From: Pyrinomonadaceae bacterium
GTDB taxonomy: Bacteria; Acidobacteriota; Blastocatellia; Pyrinomonadales; Pyrinomonadaceae
DNA: 64,000 nt
Direction of reading: 5' to 3'
NCBI GenBank assembly: GCA_026129865.1
Contig: JAHCHG010000016.1
Span: forward strand, 1-64,000
Shown: in pieces, positions 1 through 8,920 of the stretch
Numbering within the stretch: position 1 is the stretch's first letter
Layout: each line of letters starts with the position of its first letter
Position numbers and translations under genes: made by a program
The notes under the pieces: model-generated
The model's input: the letters and a program-made list of their open reading frames with translations, nothing else
Database searches by the model: none
What the model was told of the DNA's origin: nothing

Positions 1-5
1 AAACC

Positions 6-407
6 ATGTCAGTTAGTCATATTCCCAACGGATTTACGAGTGTTACGCCGTATTTTATCGTCGACGACGGCGATAAATTTCTAAAATTCTTAGCCGATGC
101 TTTCGCAGGCGAAATGATCGACGAGCATCGCGAAGACGGAAAATTGCACCACTTTGCAATGAAAATATTCGGTTCTATGATCGAAGGCAGCGAAGGCGGC
201 GGCGAATATCCTCCGCGTGAGTTGGCGATCCATCTTTATGTCGCCGATTGCGATGCGGTATACAAAAAAGCGATCGATGCCGGCGGCACTTCGATCCATG
301 AAGTTACCGACATGCCGTATGGCGAGCGGTCGGGCGGCGTCAAAGATCCGTGCGGAAATCATTGGTACATAGCAACGCAAAAGGTGGATATGTACCCGGA
401 AAAATGA
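6..407 (+). CDS. VOC-family (PhnB-like) protein
   Basis: A 133-residue protein of the vicinal oxygen chelate fold. The N-terminus runs VTPYFIVDDGDKFLKFL, the usual first beta strand and helix of PhnB/YdcA-like members, and the C-terminus has the family's closing motif DPCGNHWYIATQ. Such proteins are metal-binding or metal-free dimers of varied function (glyoxalase, resistance, demethylation); the substrate cannot be read from the sequence. The stop overlaps the start of the next gene as ATGA, so the two are probably translationally coupled. The start lies 5 bases inside the window edge, so an upstream ribosome site cannot be judged. Confidence 0.85.
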   Translation: MSVSHIPNGFTSVTPYFIVDDGDKFLKFLADAFAGEMIDEHREDGKLHHFAMKIFGSMIEGSEGGGEYPPRELAIHLYVADCDAVYKKAIDAGGTSIHEVTDMPYGERSGGVKDPCGNHWYIATQKVDMYPEK

Positions 408-925
408 CACTTCGCGCACGGCTTGCACAGCGCCGGTCAAAAGAGCAAACAGTTGCAATAGCACGATCTATCGGCAGCGACCGGGAACGGTTTTCCGAAT
501 TGCTGTCGATATTTTTTGGCAATGACCGCATCTTGGCGCAGCGCGCGGCGTGGGTTTTAAGCTACTGCGCAGAGTTTGAACCGACCCTTGTCGAACCGCA
601 TCTTTCAAAATTGATCGATCAGCTGATGCGCGACGATGTTCACGACGCGGTCAAACGGAGCGTTGTCCGGTTGTTCGAGTCGGTCGAAATTCCGAAAAAA
701 CTAGCCGGAAAGCTTTTTTCGATCTGTATAGATCTTCTCGATGATCCGAAACAATCTATCGCAATTCGCGTTTTCGCTATGTCCGCCGCTTTTAAAGCCG
801 CCAGCGGACAGCCGGATCTCTTAAACGAGCTTCGCTTAATAACACAAACACATCTTCCGCATTCGACCGCCGGATTTCGGGCTCGTGCAAAAAATCTCTT
901 CGGAAAGGATATTTTGAAAATTTAG
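404..925 (+). CDS. HEAT-like helical repeat protein
   Basis: A 173-residue soluble all-helical protein. The ATG at 404 overlaps the stop of the VOC gene by four bases and gives the natural N-terminus MTLRARLAQRRSKEQ; the open frame extends further upstream but only inside the VOC gene. Paired helices such as RILAQRAAWVLSYCAEFEP and DAVKRSVVRLFESVEIP resemble HEAT/adenylosucrosyl-type repeats. No signal peptide or membrane segment is seen. Function unknown; co-transcription with the VOC gene is likely from the overlap. Confidence 0.7.
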   Translation: MTLRARLAQRRSKEQTVAIARSIGSDRERFSELLSIFFGNDRILAQRAAWVLSYCAEFEPTLVEPHLSKLIDQLMRDDVHDAVKRSVVRLFESVEIPKKLAGKLFSICIDLLDDPKQSIAIRVFAMSAAFKAASGQPDLLNELRLITQTHLPHSTAGFRARAKNLFGKDILKI

Positions 926-987
926 CGAGGATCGCTGCTTCGCTAAACAAATTCTAAAATCTTTCGAAGAAAAAGATCCGTTCCGTG

Positions 988-1356
988 TCAATCAGCGTCG
1001 TTTTCCTGTCCAAACTGAAGCAAATAGCCGTTGTTGTCGTAGATCCCGAATTCGCGCATTCCGTATTCGAAATTATCAAGTTGATAACAAACCTTTGTTT
1101 TGCCTTTCAGTTCATTCCAAAGCGCGTCGATATTATCGGTATTAAAATAGAACGAGCCCGTAAATCCGATCTTTTCGTACGATGTATGAGAATTCGCAAT
1201 GGAAAGCATCAGACCGACATCGCCCTTACAGACCGATGCCCAACCCCAATCGTCATTACGCTCTACGCATGTAAAGCCGAGAATTTCGACATAAAAATTT
1301 ATCGAATCGTCAAGATTTTCGGTCCATAACATCGGACGGAGTTCTGTTAATTTCAC
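988..1356 (-). CDS. VOC-family protein (glyoxalase/bleomycin-resistance type)
   Basis: A 122-residue single-domain VOC protein. I place the start at the GTG at 1356 because a GGAGG ribosome site (1366-1370) sits just upstream, inside the last codons of the SRPBCC gene; a longer frame to 1401 has no such support. Motifs are MLWTENLDDSINFYVEILGF at the N-terminus and YDNNGYLLQFGQ at the C-terminus, the usual metal-site strand. It starts five bases after the stop of the SRPBCC gene, so the pair is one transcription unit. Substrate unknown. Confidence 0.82.
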   Translation of the reverse strand: MKLTELRPMLWTENLDDSINFYVEILGFTCVERNDDWGWASVCKGDVGLMLSIANSHTSYEKIGFTGSFYFNTDNIDALWNELKGKTKVCYQLDNFEYGMREFGIYDNNGYLLQFGQENDAD

Positions 1357-1360
1357 GTAA

Positions 1361-1789
1361 TTAAACCTCCAGACGTTTTTCGTATTCGACCACTTCGCCA
1401 AACTCGACGTAGCGCTTCAAGAGTCTCAGATACATCGCCCAGCAATACGACGTAGTTCGAAAATGTTCCGAAACTTCCCGCCAGCCGCAATGATAAAACT
1501 CGACGTTCGTATAACCGTCGACTTCCACAAGATGAAAACCCATTTTCGTACCCTTCCAGTCATTCATTGCACGGGTAAATGTCAGCTCGAACGACGTCGA
1601 GTCGATCTTTAAAACCTGCGCGATCCATTGGAAATCAGGTCCGAAACCGAGTTTGAATTCTGCCCCTGCGACGGCGCTTCCGCTGCAGGTCTTTGTCCAC
1701 CATGAATTCATCCCGCGACTAGTGCAAACTGCCGCCAATACATCTGCGAGCGGCGATGCAACAGGAAATCTATGTAAAATTTCAGCCAT
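1361..1789 (-). CDS. SRPBCC / AHSA1-like domain protein
   Basis: A 142-residue protein with the START-like helix-grip fold of the SRPBCC superfamily (activator-of-Hsp90-ATPase-like branch). Visible features are the N-terminal strand ILHRFPVASPLADVLAAV, the hydrophobic-cavity segment FELTFTRAMNDWKGTKMGF, and a long C-terminal helix (MYLRLLKRYVEFGEVVEYEK). These proteins bind lipidic or aromatic ligands, and many pair with a VOC protein, as here. Its 5' end overlaps the tail of a universal-stress-protein remnant in another frame on the same strand. Confidence 0.8.
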   Translation of the reverse strand: MAEILHRFPVASPLADVLAAVCTSRGMNSWWTKTCSGSAVAGAEFKLGFGPDFQWIAQVLKIDSTSFELTFTRAMNDWKGTKMGFHLVEVDGYTNVEFYHCGWREVSEHFRTTSYCWAMYLRLLKRYVEFGEVVEYEKRLEV

Positions 1790-2069
1790 CGTATATATTC
1801 GCTGCGTTTAACGAGCACAACCGTCTTCAGCGATTGTTTCGCGACGATCTGCGGAATGCTGCCGAAGATCATTTTCTTGAATCGATGTACGGTTGCGCCG
1901 AGCATTATTGCATCAAAGCCGCGCAGTTCGTCGAAAATTGCCTCCGCTGCAGCACTGCGTTCGAGGATCTTCGCCGCGCTTTCGAGCACCGTTCCGACCC
2001 AGGCGTTCTCTTGGATTTTTACATTATGTTGAGAACCGACGCCAGCCAGCGAATAGGGACTTTAAGCCG
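1708..2069 (-). pseudogene. C-terminal remnant of a universal stress protein (UspA)
   Basis: Read on the minus strand, the open frame from just below 2069 to 1708 encodes the second half of a UspA domain: a helix like NAWVGTVLESAAKILERS, then FDAIMLGATVHRFKKMIFGS and TVVLVKRSE, matching the family's D-x-hydrophobic-GxxG...GS...V-VVK nucleotide-loop pattern. A TAA closes the frame upstream and there is no ATG; only a GTG at 1989 could start it. The N-terminal half of the domain is missing, and the C-terminus runs on as non-family sequence into the SRPBCC gene. I read this as a decaying gene fragment. Confidence 0.5.
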
Positions 2070-2177
2070 TTATTCGGGTTTGATCTCGCGCCATCCGATC
2101 GAAAACCGCAGGTCAATGATATTATTGTCGTGAATAAATCTCACGAATGCAGCACAGCGGCGGATGATCGTTAGCAT
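2070..2177 (-). CDS. Possible 35-residue ORF of unknown function
   Basis: An ATG at 2177 on the minus strand opens 35 codons ending at 2070, with a plausible protein-like stretch (AAFVRFIHDNNIIDLRF). It is directly upstream of the UspA remnant and divergent from the MscS gene. No homologue is recognised and no clear ribosome site is visible. It may be part of the same decayed locus. Confidence 0.2.
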   Translation of the reverse strand: MLTIIRRCAAFVRFIHDNNIIDLRFSIGWREIKPE

Positions 2178-2218
2178 TGAGGGTGTTGTTCAACGGTCGG
2201 ACAAAATTGGTTCAAATT

Positions 2219-3139
2219 ATGCAGGAATACATCGCGAATTTTATAAAAAACTTTTCCGAGTCGATACAGGAATACTGGATTGTTTTCAGTAAACAGGTTC
2301 CGGGCGTAATTCTGGCGATCCTGATCGTGACGGTTGGAATATTGATCTCGATGAAGATCGGTCAACTTTCACGCCGCGCGATCGTTCGGCGAACGGACGA
2401 CCCGATCACGGTCAACTTTTTAACGAAAGCCGTAAAGATCCTGTTTTCCGCGCTTTTTATAATGTACGCGCTGAAAGTTGCCGGACTGGACACGATAGCC
2501 GCTGGAATTTTGACCGCGGCAGGCGCGTCTGCCGTGATCATCGGTTTTGCCTTTCGCGACATCGGCGAAAATTTCATTTCCGGTATAATTTTGTCATTCA
2601 ATCGACCGTTTAATGTTAATGACACGGTCAGCATCGGCGACATTTTTGGAAAGATCGAGAATATCGAATTTCGATACACAAAGCTGCGGACGTTTGACGG
2701 GCGGGACGTTTATATTCCCAACAGCGATGTCATTAAAAAGCCTGTTTACAACTACACGGAAGATGGATTTTACCGCTTCGATTTTTCTGTCGGGATCGCG
2801 TATGAAGACGATATTCCGGCAGCCGAAAAGCTGATAATGGAAACGGTTAGAAGCATGGATTCGGTTTTCGAGGACGAACATCATCAAAATTTCGTTTTCG
2901 CCGACGAACTCGGTGTCAGCACGGTTAATCTAAAGGTGCATTTTTGGATAAAGACCTACGAATACGGGATGCAAGCGCTTTTGATAAAAGGAAGAGTGGT
3001 GGCGAACGTTAAAGCAGCGCTCCTGGAAAAAGGATTCGGACTGCCGGCGGATATTGTCGAAGTAAAACTTTACGGCGCGGAAACGTCGCTGCCGTTGACG
3101 CTTGAGCGGCGCGACGGTCGTGAAAGATCGAAAAAATAA
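2219..3139 (+). CDS. Small-conductance mechanosensitive channel, MscS family
   Basis: A 306-residue inner-membrane protein. The ATG at 2219 (MQEYIANFIKNF) is preferred over an upstream TTG because it begins the usual amphipathic N-terminal helix. Transmembrane helices lie near residues 25-45 and 68-90. The pore-lining TM3 carries the Gly/Ala-rich AGASAVIIGFAFRDIGENF motif of MscS, followed by the beta domain DTVSIGDIFGKIENIEFRYT and RDVYIPNSDV. The C-terminal cage domain is present. MscS channels open under membrane tension to release solutes on hypo-osmotic shock. Monocistronic by spacing. Confidence 0.92.
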   Translation: MQEYIANFIKNFSESIQEYWIVFSKQVPGVILAILIVTVGILISMKIGQLSRRAIVRRTDDPITVNFLTKAVKILFSALFIMYALKVAGLDTIAAGILTAAGASAVIIGFAFRDIGENFISGIILSFNRPFNVNDTVSIGDIFGKIENIEFRYTKLRTFDGRDVYIPNSDVIKKPVYNYTEDGFYRFDFSVGIAYEDDIPAAEKLIMETVRSMDSVFEDEHHQNFVFADELGVSTVNLKVHFWIKTYEYGMQALLIKGRVVANVKAALLEKGFGLPADIVEVKLYGAETSLPLTLERRDGRERSKK

Positions 3140-3204
3140 ATTTGTTCGATGGGCGACCGAAACGCCTGTAAAGTCTTTGCATTAGTTGTAGTAATCTTCA
3201 GAAT

Positions 3205-4326
3205 ATGGAACCGCTAGCAAACAAGATCCGTCCGAAATCGCTCGATGATTTTATCGGTCAGAAGCATCTCGTCGGCAAGGACAAACCGCTGAGACTCGCA
3301 ATAGAACAAAGACATATTTTCTCGTTCGTGCTTTGGGGAACGCCCGGCACCGGAAAAACGACGCTTGCCAGAATTTACGCAAACGCGCTGAATGCCGATT
3401 TTTACGAGCTTTCCGCCGTTTCCGCCGGAAAGGACGATATCCGAAAGATCGTCAATAAACCAATTGTTGACGATCGACCGCGGATTCTTTTCCTCGACGA
3501 GATCCATCGTTTTAATAAAGCGCAGCAGGATTTTTTACTTCCCTTTGTCGAAAGCGGTGCGCTTTATCTGATCGGCGCGACAACGGAAAACCCGAGTTTT
3601 GAAGTAATTCCAGCCTTGCTTTCGCGGCTTCGCGTCTTCGTACTTGAAGAACATTCGGACGAGGATATGGCATCTATCATCGACAGGACCGACGTCCGGC
3701 TCGATGCGGAAGCCAAAGAATGGCTGATCGCCATGGCAAACGGCGACGCGCGGCAGGCGGTTACGATGATCGAAAACACTGTGCAGCTTTACGACAAGGT
3801 AAATCTCGAAAATCTAAAAAATACATTGCAGTCAAAATTTCTTCGCTACGATAAAAAGGGCGAAGAACATTACAACGTGATCAGCGCGTTCATAAAATCG
3901 ATGCGCGCTTCGGAGCCGGACGCGGCAATGTATTATCTTGCGCGAATGCTGGACGCCGGCGAAGATCCGAAATTCATTGCGCGCCGCATGGTCATTTTTG
4001 CTTCGGAAGACATCGGCTTGGCACAGCCGACCGCGCTTGTTGTCGCAAATGCCGTCTTCCGCGCTGTAGAAACGATCGGACTGCCGGAAGCCGCGATAAA
4101 TCTTGCCCACGGGACGGCTTTTCTCGCAAACGCCAAAAAAGACCGCAGCGCTTACAACGCCTTGCGCGCAGCGCAGGACGACGTTAAAAAGACGGGAAAT
4201 CTGCCGGTGCCGATGCATCTTCGAAACGCTCCGACAAAGTTAATGAAAGAACTCGGCTATGGAAAGAAAAAAGACGACGAAGGTTTTTTGCCGGGCAAGC
4301 TTAAGGGTAAAAAATACTTAAAGTAA
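3205..4326 (+). CDS. rarA: Replication-associated recombination protein A (RarA/MgsA), AAA+ ATPase
   Basis: A 373-residue clamp-loader-like ATPase acting at stalled replication forks. The Walker A is [16 protein letters not shown] (about residue 45), Walker B is [20 protein letters not shown] (about 92), and sensor 1 is [20 protein letters not shown], the last being diagnostic for the RarA/WRNIP1 group. The C-terminal tetramerisation region ([31 protein letters not shown]) is also typical. It is shorter than most family members (about 420-450 residues), mainly through a compact region between the ATPase core and the C-terminal domain. Confidence 0.95.
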   Translation: MEPLANKIRPKSLDDFIGQKHLVGKDKPLRLAIEQRHIFSFVLWGTPGTGKTTLARIYANALNADFYELSAVSAGKDDIRKIVNKPIVDDRPRILFLDEIHRFNKAQQDFLLPFVESGALYLIGATTENPSFEVIPALLSRLRVFVLEEHSDEDMASIIDRTDVRLDAEAKEWLIAMANGDARQAVTMIENTVQLYDKVNLENLKNTLQSKFLRYDKKGEEHYNVISAFIKSMRASEPDAAMYYLARMLDAGEDPKFIARRMVIFASEDIGLAQPTALVVANAVFRAVETIGLPEAAINLAHGTAFLANAKKDRSAYNALRAAQDDVKKTGNLPVPMHLRNAPTKLMKELGYGKKKDDEGFLPGKLKGKKYLK

Positions 4327-4444
4327 TTAGAACTCGTCGATTCCGTCGGGCGACAATTTCCAGCCTCGGACAAATTAAATTTTTCAGCTAAACTCATTTC
4401 CGATTCTGCACAGGTTTGGGTATTTAGACCTTGGAGAAGAAATT

Positions 4445-6070
4445 ATGGAAACAACTCAAATAGTCTTATTATTTTGTGCCTTACTCGGCGGTGTCGTTTT
4501 GGGCGCGCTGCTTTTTTATCTTTTGTTCGGTCGGAAAACCGCAGCGGAATTTGAAGAGCGCGCAAAGCATGAATTTGAACTGCAGCGCACGAAGCTTGAA
4601 ACCGAGCGCGCTCATCTGGAAAAAACCGCCAAAGAACTCGCCGAAAAAGCGAAGGCGGCAGAAGCGGAAAACGACGAACTTTTGAAAAAGCTGAGCGCTG
4701 CCGAAACCAATTTGAACAGCGTCACTGCGCGTTTCAAAGAACTCGGCGAAGAACGATCGGCGGTTGAAACTCAGCTAAACGAGCGAATTGTTGAGCTTAA
4801 CAAACTCGGTTCGGTTAACGCACAAATTACCGCAAATTTAGAATCGGCGCACAACAATTTAATCGAGCTGAAAACAACGCGGCAAACGCTCGAAAAGAAG
4901 GTCGAAGAACTTTCCGAAGCGAACGCTTCGCTGCAAAGCAGAAATGCGACGCTTTCGGCAAATTTCGAAGCGCTGCAGGAAAGGCTCGAAACGCAAAAGC
5001 AGGAGATCGAGGACATTCGCAAAAAATCGCATCTGGAATTTGAAAATATCGCGGCAAAGATCCTCGAGACCAAAAGTGAAAAATTCACCCAGACAAACCG
5101 CGACAACATTCAAAAACTCCTCGATCCGCTGAATAAAGAGATCGGCGTCTTTAAAGCAAAGGTCGAGGAAACTTACGATAAGGAATCGAAAGAACGATTT
5201 TCGCTCGGCGAAAAGGTGCGCGAATTGATCGAAACAACGGACAAGGTCAGCGCCGAAGCGAACAATCTTGCCGCTGCGCTGAAAGGACAGGCGAAAAAGA
5301 TCGGCGATTGGGGCGAGGTTATTTTGGAACGAATTTTGGAAGTAAACGGTTTGACGCGCGGGCGTGAATACGACGTTCAGCATTCGATAAAGAGCGCGGA
5401 CGGGGCGCAGCAATATCTCGATGTCATCGTCCATCTGCCGGACGATCGAAAGCTGATAATCGATTCCAAAGTTTCGCTGAACGCCTACGAACGCTACTGT
5501 TCGGCGGAAACCGAAGAGGACCGCGCCCGCTGTCTTCAGGATCATCTGAGATCGGTTTCGACGCATATCGACCAATTAAGTGCGAAGAAATATGACGATA
5601 TGGATTCGGCAGCGGATTTTGTGATGATGTTCGTCCCGATCGAACCGGCGTATCTCGTCGCGCTGCAGCACGATCTGGAACTTTCGAAAAAGGCTTTTGC
5701 AAAGCGCGTACTTTTGATCAGCCCGACGAGTTTGATGATCGCCGTAAAGATGGTTTCAGACCTTTGGAAGCGCGATCAGCAAAGCAAAAACGCGCTTGAG
5801 ATAGCAAATCAGGGTCAGAAACTCTATGACAAATTCGTTGGTTTTATTAACAGTATGCAGGACGTCGGAACTCATCTTGACCGGTCGCGCGAATCTTACG
5901 ACAAAGCGCTCGGTCAGCTCAAAAACGGTCGCGGCAATCTGGTCAGCCAGGCGGAAAAGCTAAAAGAACTCGGCGTTAAAACCTCGAAAGCGCTGCCTGC
6001 AGCGATGGAAGACTACGAACGCGATGATGACTCGCGCACGATCATCGAGGTCAATCCGCGGCAAATTTAG
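4445..6070 (+). CDS. rmuC: DNA recombination protein RmuC
   Basis: A 541-residue protein with an N-terminal membrane anchor (residues 5-28, IVLLFCALLGGVVLGALLFY), a long coiled coil (about 35-265, rich in E/K/A/L heptads), then the conserved RmuC domain: DWGEVILERILEVNGLTRG, the nuclease-like strand KLIIDSKVSLNAYERY, and FVPIEPAYLVAL. RmuC limits recombination at inverted repeats in E. coli and is thought to be a PD-(D/E)XK-type nuclease. The ATG at 4445 follows a purine-rich GGAGAAGAA ribosome site. It lies on the same strand as rarA, so both genome-stability genes may share a transcript. Confidence 0.95.
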   Translation: METTQIVLLFCALLGGVVLGALLFYLLFGRKTAAEFEERAKHEFELQRTKLETERAHLEKTAKELAEKAKAAEAENDELLKKLSAAETNLNSVTARFKELGEERSAVETQLNERIVELNKLGSVNAQITANLESAHNNLIELKTTRQTLEKKVEELSEANASLQSRNATLSANFEALQERLETQKQEIEDIRKKSHLEFENIAAKILETKSEKFTQTNRDNIQKLLDPLNKEIGVFKAKVEETYDKESKERFSLGEKVRELIETTDKVSAEANNLAAALKGQAKKIGDWGEVILERILEVNGLTRGREYDVQHSIKSADGAQQYLDVIVHLPDDRKLIIDSKVSLNAYERYCSAETEEDRARCLQDHLRSVSTHIDQLSAKKYDDMDSAADFVMMFVPIEPAYLVALQHDLELSKKAFAKRVLLISPTSLMIAVKMVSDLWKRDQQSKNALEIANQGQKLYDKFVGFINSMQDVGTHLDRSRESYDKALGQLKNGRGNLVSQAEKLKELGVKTSKALPAAMEDYERDDDSRTIIEVNPRQI

Positions 6071-6073
6071 CTG

Positions 6074-8872
6074 TCAATCGGGCAATCCCTGCAGCGTAAA
6101 TGCCGACCAGTAATACGGCGAGTTCCAGCGCGGATCCGCCATAATTTCAAGCTGAGCCTGACGAAGCGCCGACGCTGCCGAAAGATCTTCCTTCGCATAG
6201 CCGCGGTAAAAGCGTTTCATAAATTCCGCCGTAACCTTATCGTCAACCTTCCATAAACTTGTCACGAGCCGGTCCGCGCCCGCGGCAAAGAACGTGTTGG
6301 CGAACGAGATCATTCCTTCGCCGCGAACCGTTTTTCCGATTCCGCTTTCACACGAGCTAAGTACGACCAGATCGGTTTTCAGGTTGAGCCGCAAGATTTC
6401 GTTCAAATAAACGCTGTTGTTTCGCGGCGCGCCGGTTTTGTCGATGCCGGACAACAGAATTGCCGAAAGCTCCGGATCTTTATCATCGAGCGAAACATGT
6501 GCTGCAAAATGAAGAATCGAAAACGTTTCTTCCGCAATCGAAAAAAGATTCGCGCGCGAAGCTTCAAAACCCGTTCTCTTCACGACGTTTTCCGCCGGAA
6601 AAGAAGATGCGACAAACGCGCTTTCAAATGCGGTGGCAAAAAGCCTTCGCGGAACGTTTGCAACCTTCGGTTTGCCTGCGCGCTTGCCGCGGAAACGACC
6701 GTCTTCGGTCGAATAAACGGGATCGGCGAAAATGCCGATCTTGCCGGTGCCCGATCGATCGTTATGAAGAACCAGATGTCCGAGAACGGCAAGCGACGGA
6801 AGCGAAACGATCTCGTGATCCTGCGCAAGAAACCTGCCGGTTTGCGGATCGGGCAGCGCCGAAAGCGGAATATAATTGAGCGCGCCGTGTTTGACCGCAA
6901 TTATTCGCTTTTGTTTTAGTTCGGATCTAACTGGGGATAAAAGGATCTTACTCAGTCTTTCGGAATCGGTCTTGCAAACGGCTTGGTTAAGCGGCGAGTT
7001 TATTTGCGAGTAACACCGATAGATTTTTTTCGCGAGTTGATTTATTTCTTCAGCATTTCCGAGGTCGAAAGCATGCAGCCGCGAATCGGCAAATGCAAAA
7101 AGGAACGCCTCCGAGTTCGTCAGCCAAAATTCAAGCATGACCGAGTTTTTATCGATCATCTGCAAAAGCTTTTTCTGCTCGACCTTTTTTGCAAAAGCGC
7201 GTTCCGCACTTTTATATGCGCGCGAAAGCTCGAGTTCGACTCCAACGAGCTTGCTTAAGGTATCTGTTACGGCAGCGGCGGTTTCAGCATTTTCCGTCTT
7301 TGAAAGGATCAAGAGATTGAGCCGCGAAAAAAGTTCGTGTTCTTTTTCCAAGATCGTCGAAGAGATTGTCCCGTCTTGGATAAAGGTTTTCCGCTCCATT
7401 TGATCGAGCAAGCCGCGCGCCCGCGCATTTTCGCTGACCTCAAAGGCTCGATAATCGAACCGACCGTCCGGTTCGCGCTTATGTCTCTGCATCAGCAAAA
7501 CCAGATATTGATCATAAAACTGCTGTACCGAAGCCGTGAAATTGACACGTTCGCGAAAATCGAACGTTGACGACCGCAGCCGGTCGACGATCTCAACTGC
7601 TTTTTCAATTTGGTCAACGGCAAGATCGAGTTCCGATTCGGCGCCGGAAATTCTTGAAAGTTCGATCAACACAAGTGCTTCGCCGTGCCGGTTTCCGGCG
7701 TTTTTTTGCAGAAATAGAGCGCGGTTAAAATTTGCCGCGGCGGTGCTGATGTTTCCTTTTGCAAATTCTGTTTTTCCGCGAAAGTACTTTATTTCCGCAT
7801 CCGATTCGGCTCGCGCCGGACCGAGCATCTTTTCGGCAGAATCTAGTTCGGCTGCCGACAGATCGGTTTTTCCCGTCAGTAAATACAGATGTGCAAGAGT
7901 CGTTCTGGTACGCGCCGCGCCGCGCGAGTCGTTCGAAGCTGCGCGATAGCGGAGACTTTCGTGCAAACTCTCGACCGCCTGCGCGTATTCTTCGCTGATC
8001 ATCTGATTTGAACCGAGACCATGAAACGCAATGCCGAGACCTCGGAAATTCTCGAGTTTCTTGTAGATCTCGATCGCCTGACGGTAAAGAAAAACCGAAA
8101 GTTTCGGGCTGCTGATAGAAAACTTTACCGCGCCGAGAGCAGAAAAATTTACCGCTTTTCCAAAGTCGTCGCCGCGACGCATGTGAATTTCAAGAGCGCT
8201 TGTATAACTTCGCGCGGCTTCGTAATGGCGGCTCAGTTGATAATTGGTAAAACCGGTTCCGTAATCAACGACCGCGATCTCATAATCGTCGCCGAGCGTC
8301 TTCCATTTTTCGCGCGCCTTTTCAAATTCCAGCAGCGCTTTTTCCTTCGATTCAAGCGAGCCTTCGCCGCGAAGTAACTCGGCATTGCTAGTCAAGTCTT
8401 CGGCATCGCTGCGCAGCAGATCGGCTTTTTCCGGTGTCGATTCCGTGTAACTGAATTCGTAATTGCCAACGATCGCATCTGCAAGCCACGCAGTTATTTC
8501 GACAACGTAGACGCCCGTTTCGGGCACGACGAGCGTTACGGTTTCACGACCGTGGCTGCCGCTCGGGCGATCGGTCATTTTGATGATCTCGCCTCCCTCG
8601 CGCCGGACGCCGATCATTATATCGATACCTTTCTGCTCGAAGATAAAGCGAAGACAAACATCTTTTTGTGCTTCGAGACGATAGATAGATTTTTCGCCGC
8701 CCGTCAGCGAAGCCCGGTATAGCTTTTCAGGAACGATAGTGTCCTCGGAAATTAAATTAGCGGAGTGAATGGAATCTCGAAATTGATCGCTTTCGAGAAC
8801 CTCGCCGGCGCCGCCGAAAGCAGCATTTGTCAGTAGAAACAGGACAATTAACCGAAAGCTTAAGGAAAGCAT
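6074..8872 (-). CDS. Exported TPR-CHAT domain protein (caspase-like peptidase family)
   Basis: A 932-residue protein with a signal peptide (LIVLFLLTNAAFGGA), a beta-sandwich like the pre-peptidase C-terminal domain (about 45-150), a tetratricopeptide solenoid (about 165-430), a coiled linker, and a C-terminal CHAT domain (about 620-930). The CHAT catalytic dyad is visible as His in ILHFAAHVSLDD (near 790) and Cys in DLVVLSSCESGIGK (near 840), followed by the family motif GADRLVTSLWKVDD. CHAT peptidases are relatives of caspases and separases. It is the last gene of a minus-strand cluster with a sigma factor and an anti-sigma-like membrane protein. Substrate unknown. Confidence 0.9.
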   Translation of the reverse strand: MLSLSFRLIVLFLLTNAAFGGAGEVLESDQFRDSIHSANLISEDTIVPEKLYRASLTGGEKSIYRLEAQKDVCLRFIFEQKGIDIMIGVRREGGEIIKMTDRPSGSHGRETVTLVVPETGVYVVEITAWLADAIVGNYEFSYTESTPEKADLLRSDAEDLTSNAELLRGEGSLESKEKALLEFEKAREKWKTLGDDYEIAVVDYGTGFTNYQLSRHYEAARSYTSALEIHMRRGDDFGKAVNFSALGAVKFSISSPKLSVFLYRQAIEIYKKLENFRGLGIAFHGLGSNQMISEEYAQAVESLHESLRYRAASNDSRGAARTRTTLAHLYLLTGKTDLSAAELDSAEKMLGPARAESDAEIKYFRGKTEFAKGNISTAAANFNRALFLQKNAGNRHGEALVLIELSRISGAESELDLAVDQIEKAVEIVDRLRSSTFDFRERVNFTASVQQFYDQYLVLLMQRHKREPDGRFDYRAFEVSENARARGLLDQMERKTFIQDGTISSTILEKEHELFSRLNLLILSKTENAETAAAVTDTLSKLVGVELELSRAYKSAERAFAKKVEQKKLLQMIDKNSVMLEFWLTNSEAFLFAFADSRLHAFDLGNAEEINQLAKKIYRCYSQINSPLNQAVCKTDSERLSKILLSPVRSELKQKRIIAVKHGALNYIPLSALPDPQTGRFLAQDHEIVSLPSLAVLGHLVLHNDRSGTGKIGIFADPVYSTEDGRFRGKRAGKPKVANVPRRLFATAFESAFVASSFPAENVVKRTGFEASRANLFSIAEETFSILHFAAHVSLDDKDPELSAILLSGIDKTGAPRNNSVYLNEILRLNLKTDLVVLSSCESGIGKTVRGEGMISFANTFFAAGADRLVTSLWKVDDKVTAEFMKRFYRGYAKEDLSAASALRQAQLEIMADPRWNSPYYWSAFTLQGLPD

Positions 8873-8920
8873 TTTGAAAAGCCGGTGCGGGAGTTTGAAA
8901 TTTTTAAATTTCCCGCTTTT

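Noticed and set aside
4859-5575. Long antisense frame inside rmuC
   Set aside because: A shadow of the coiled-coil codon pattern; no start context or family.
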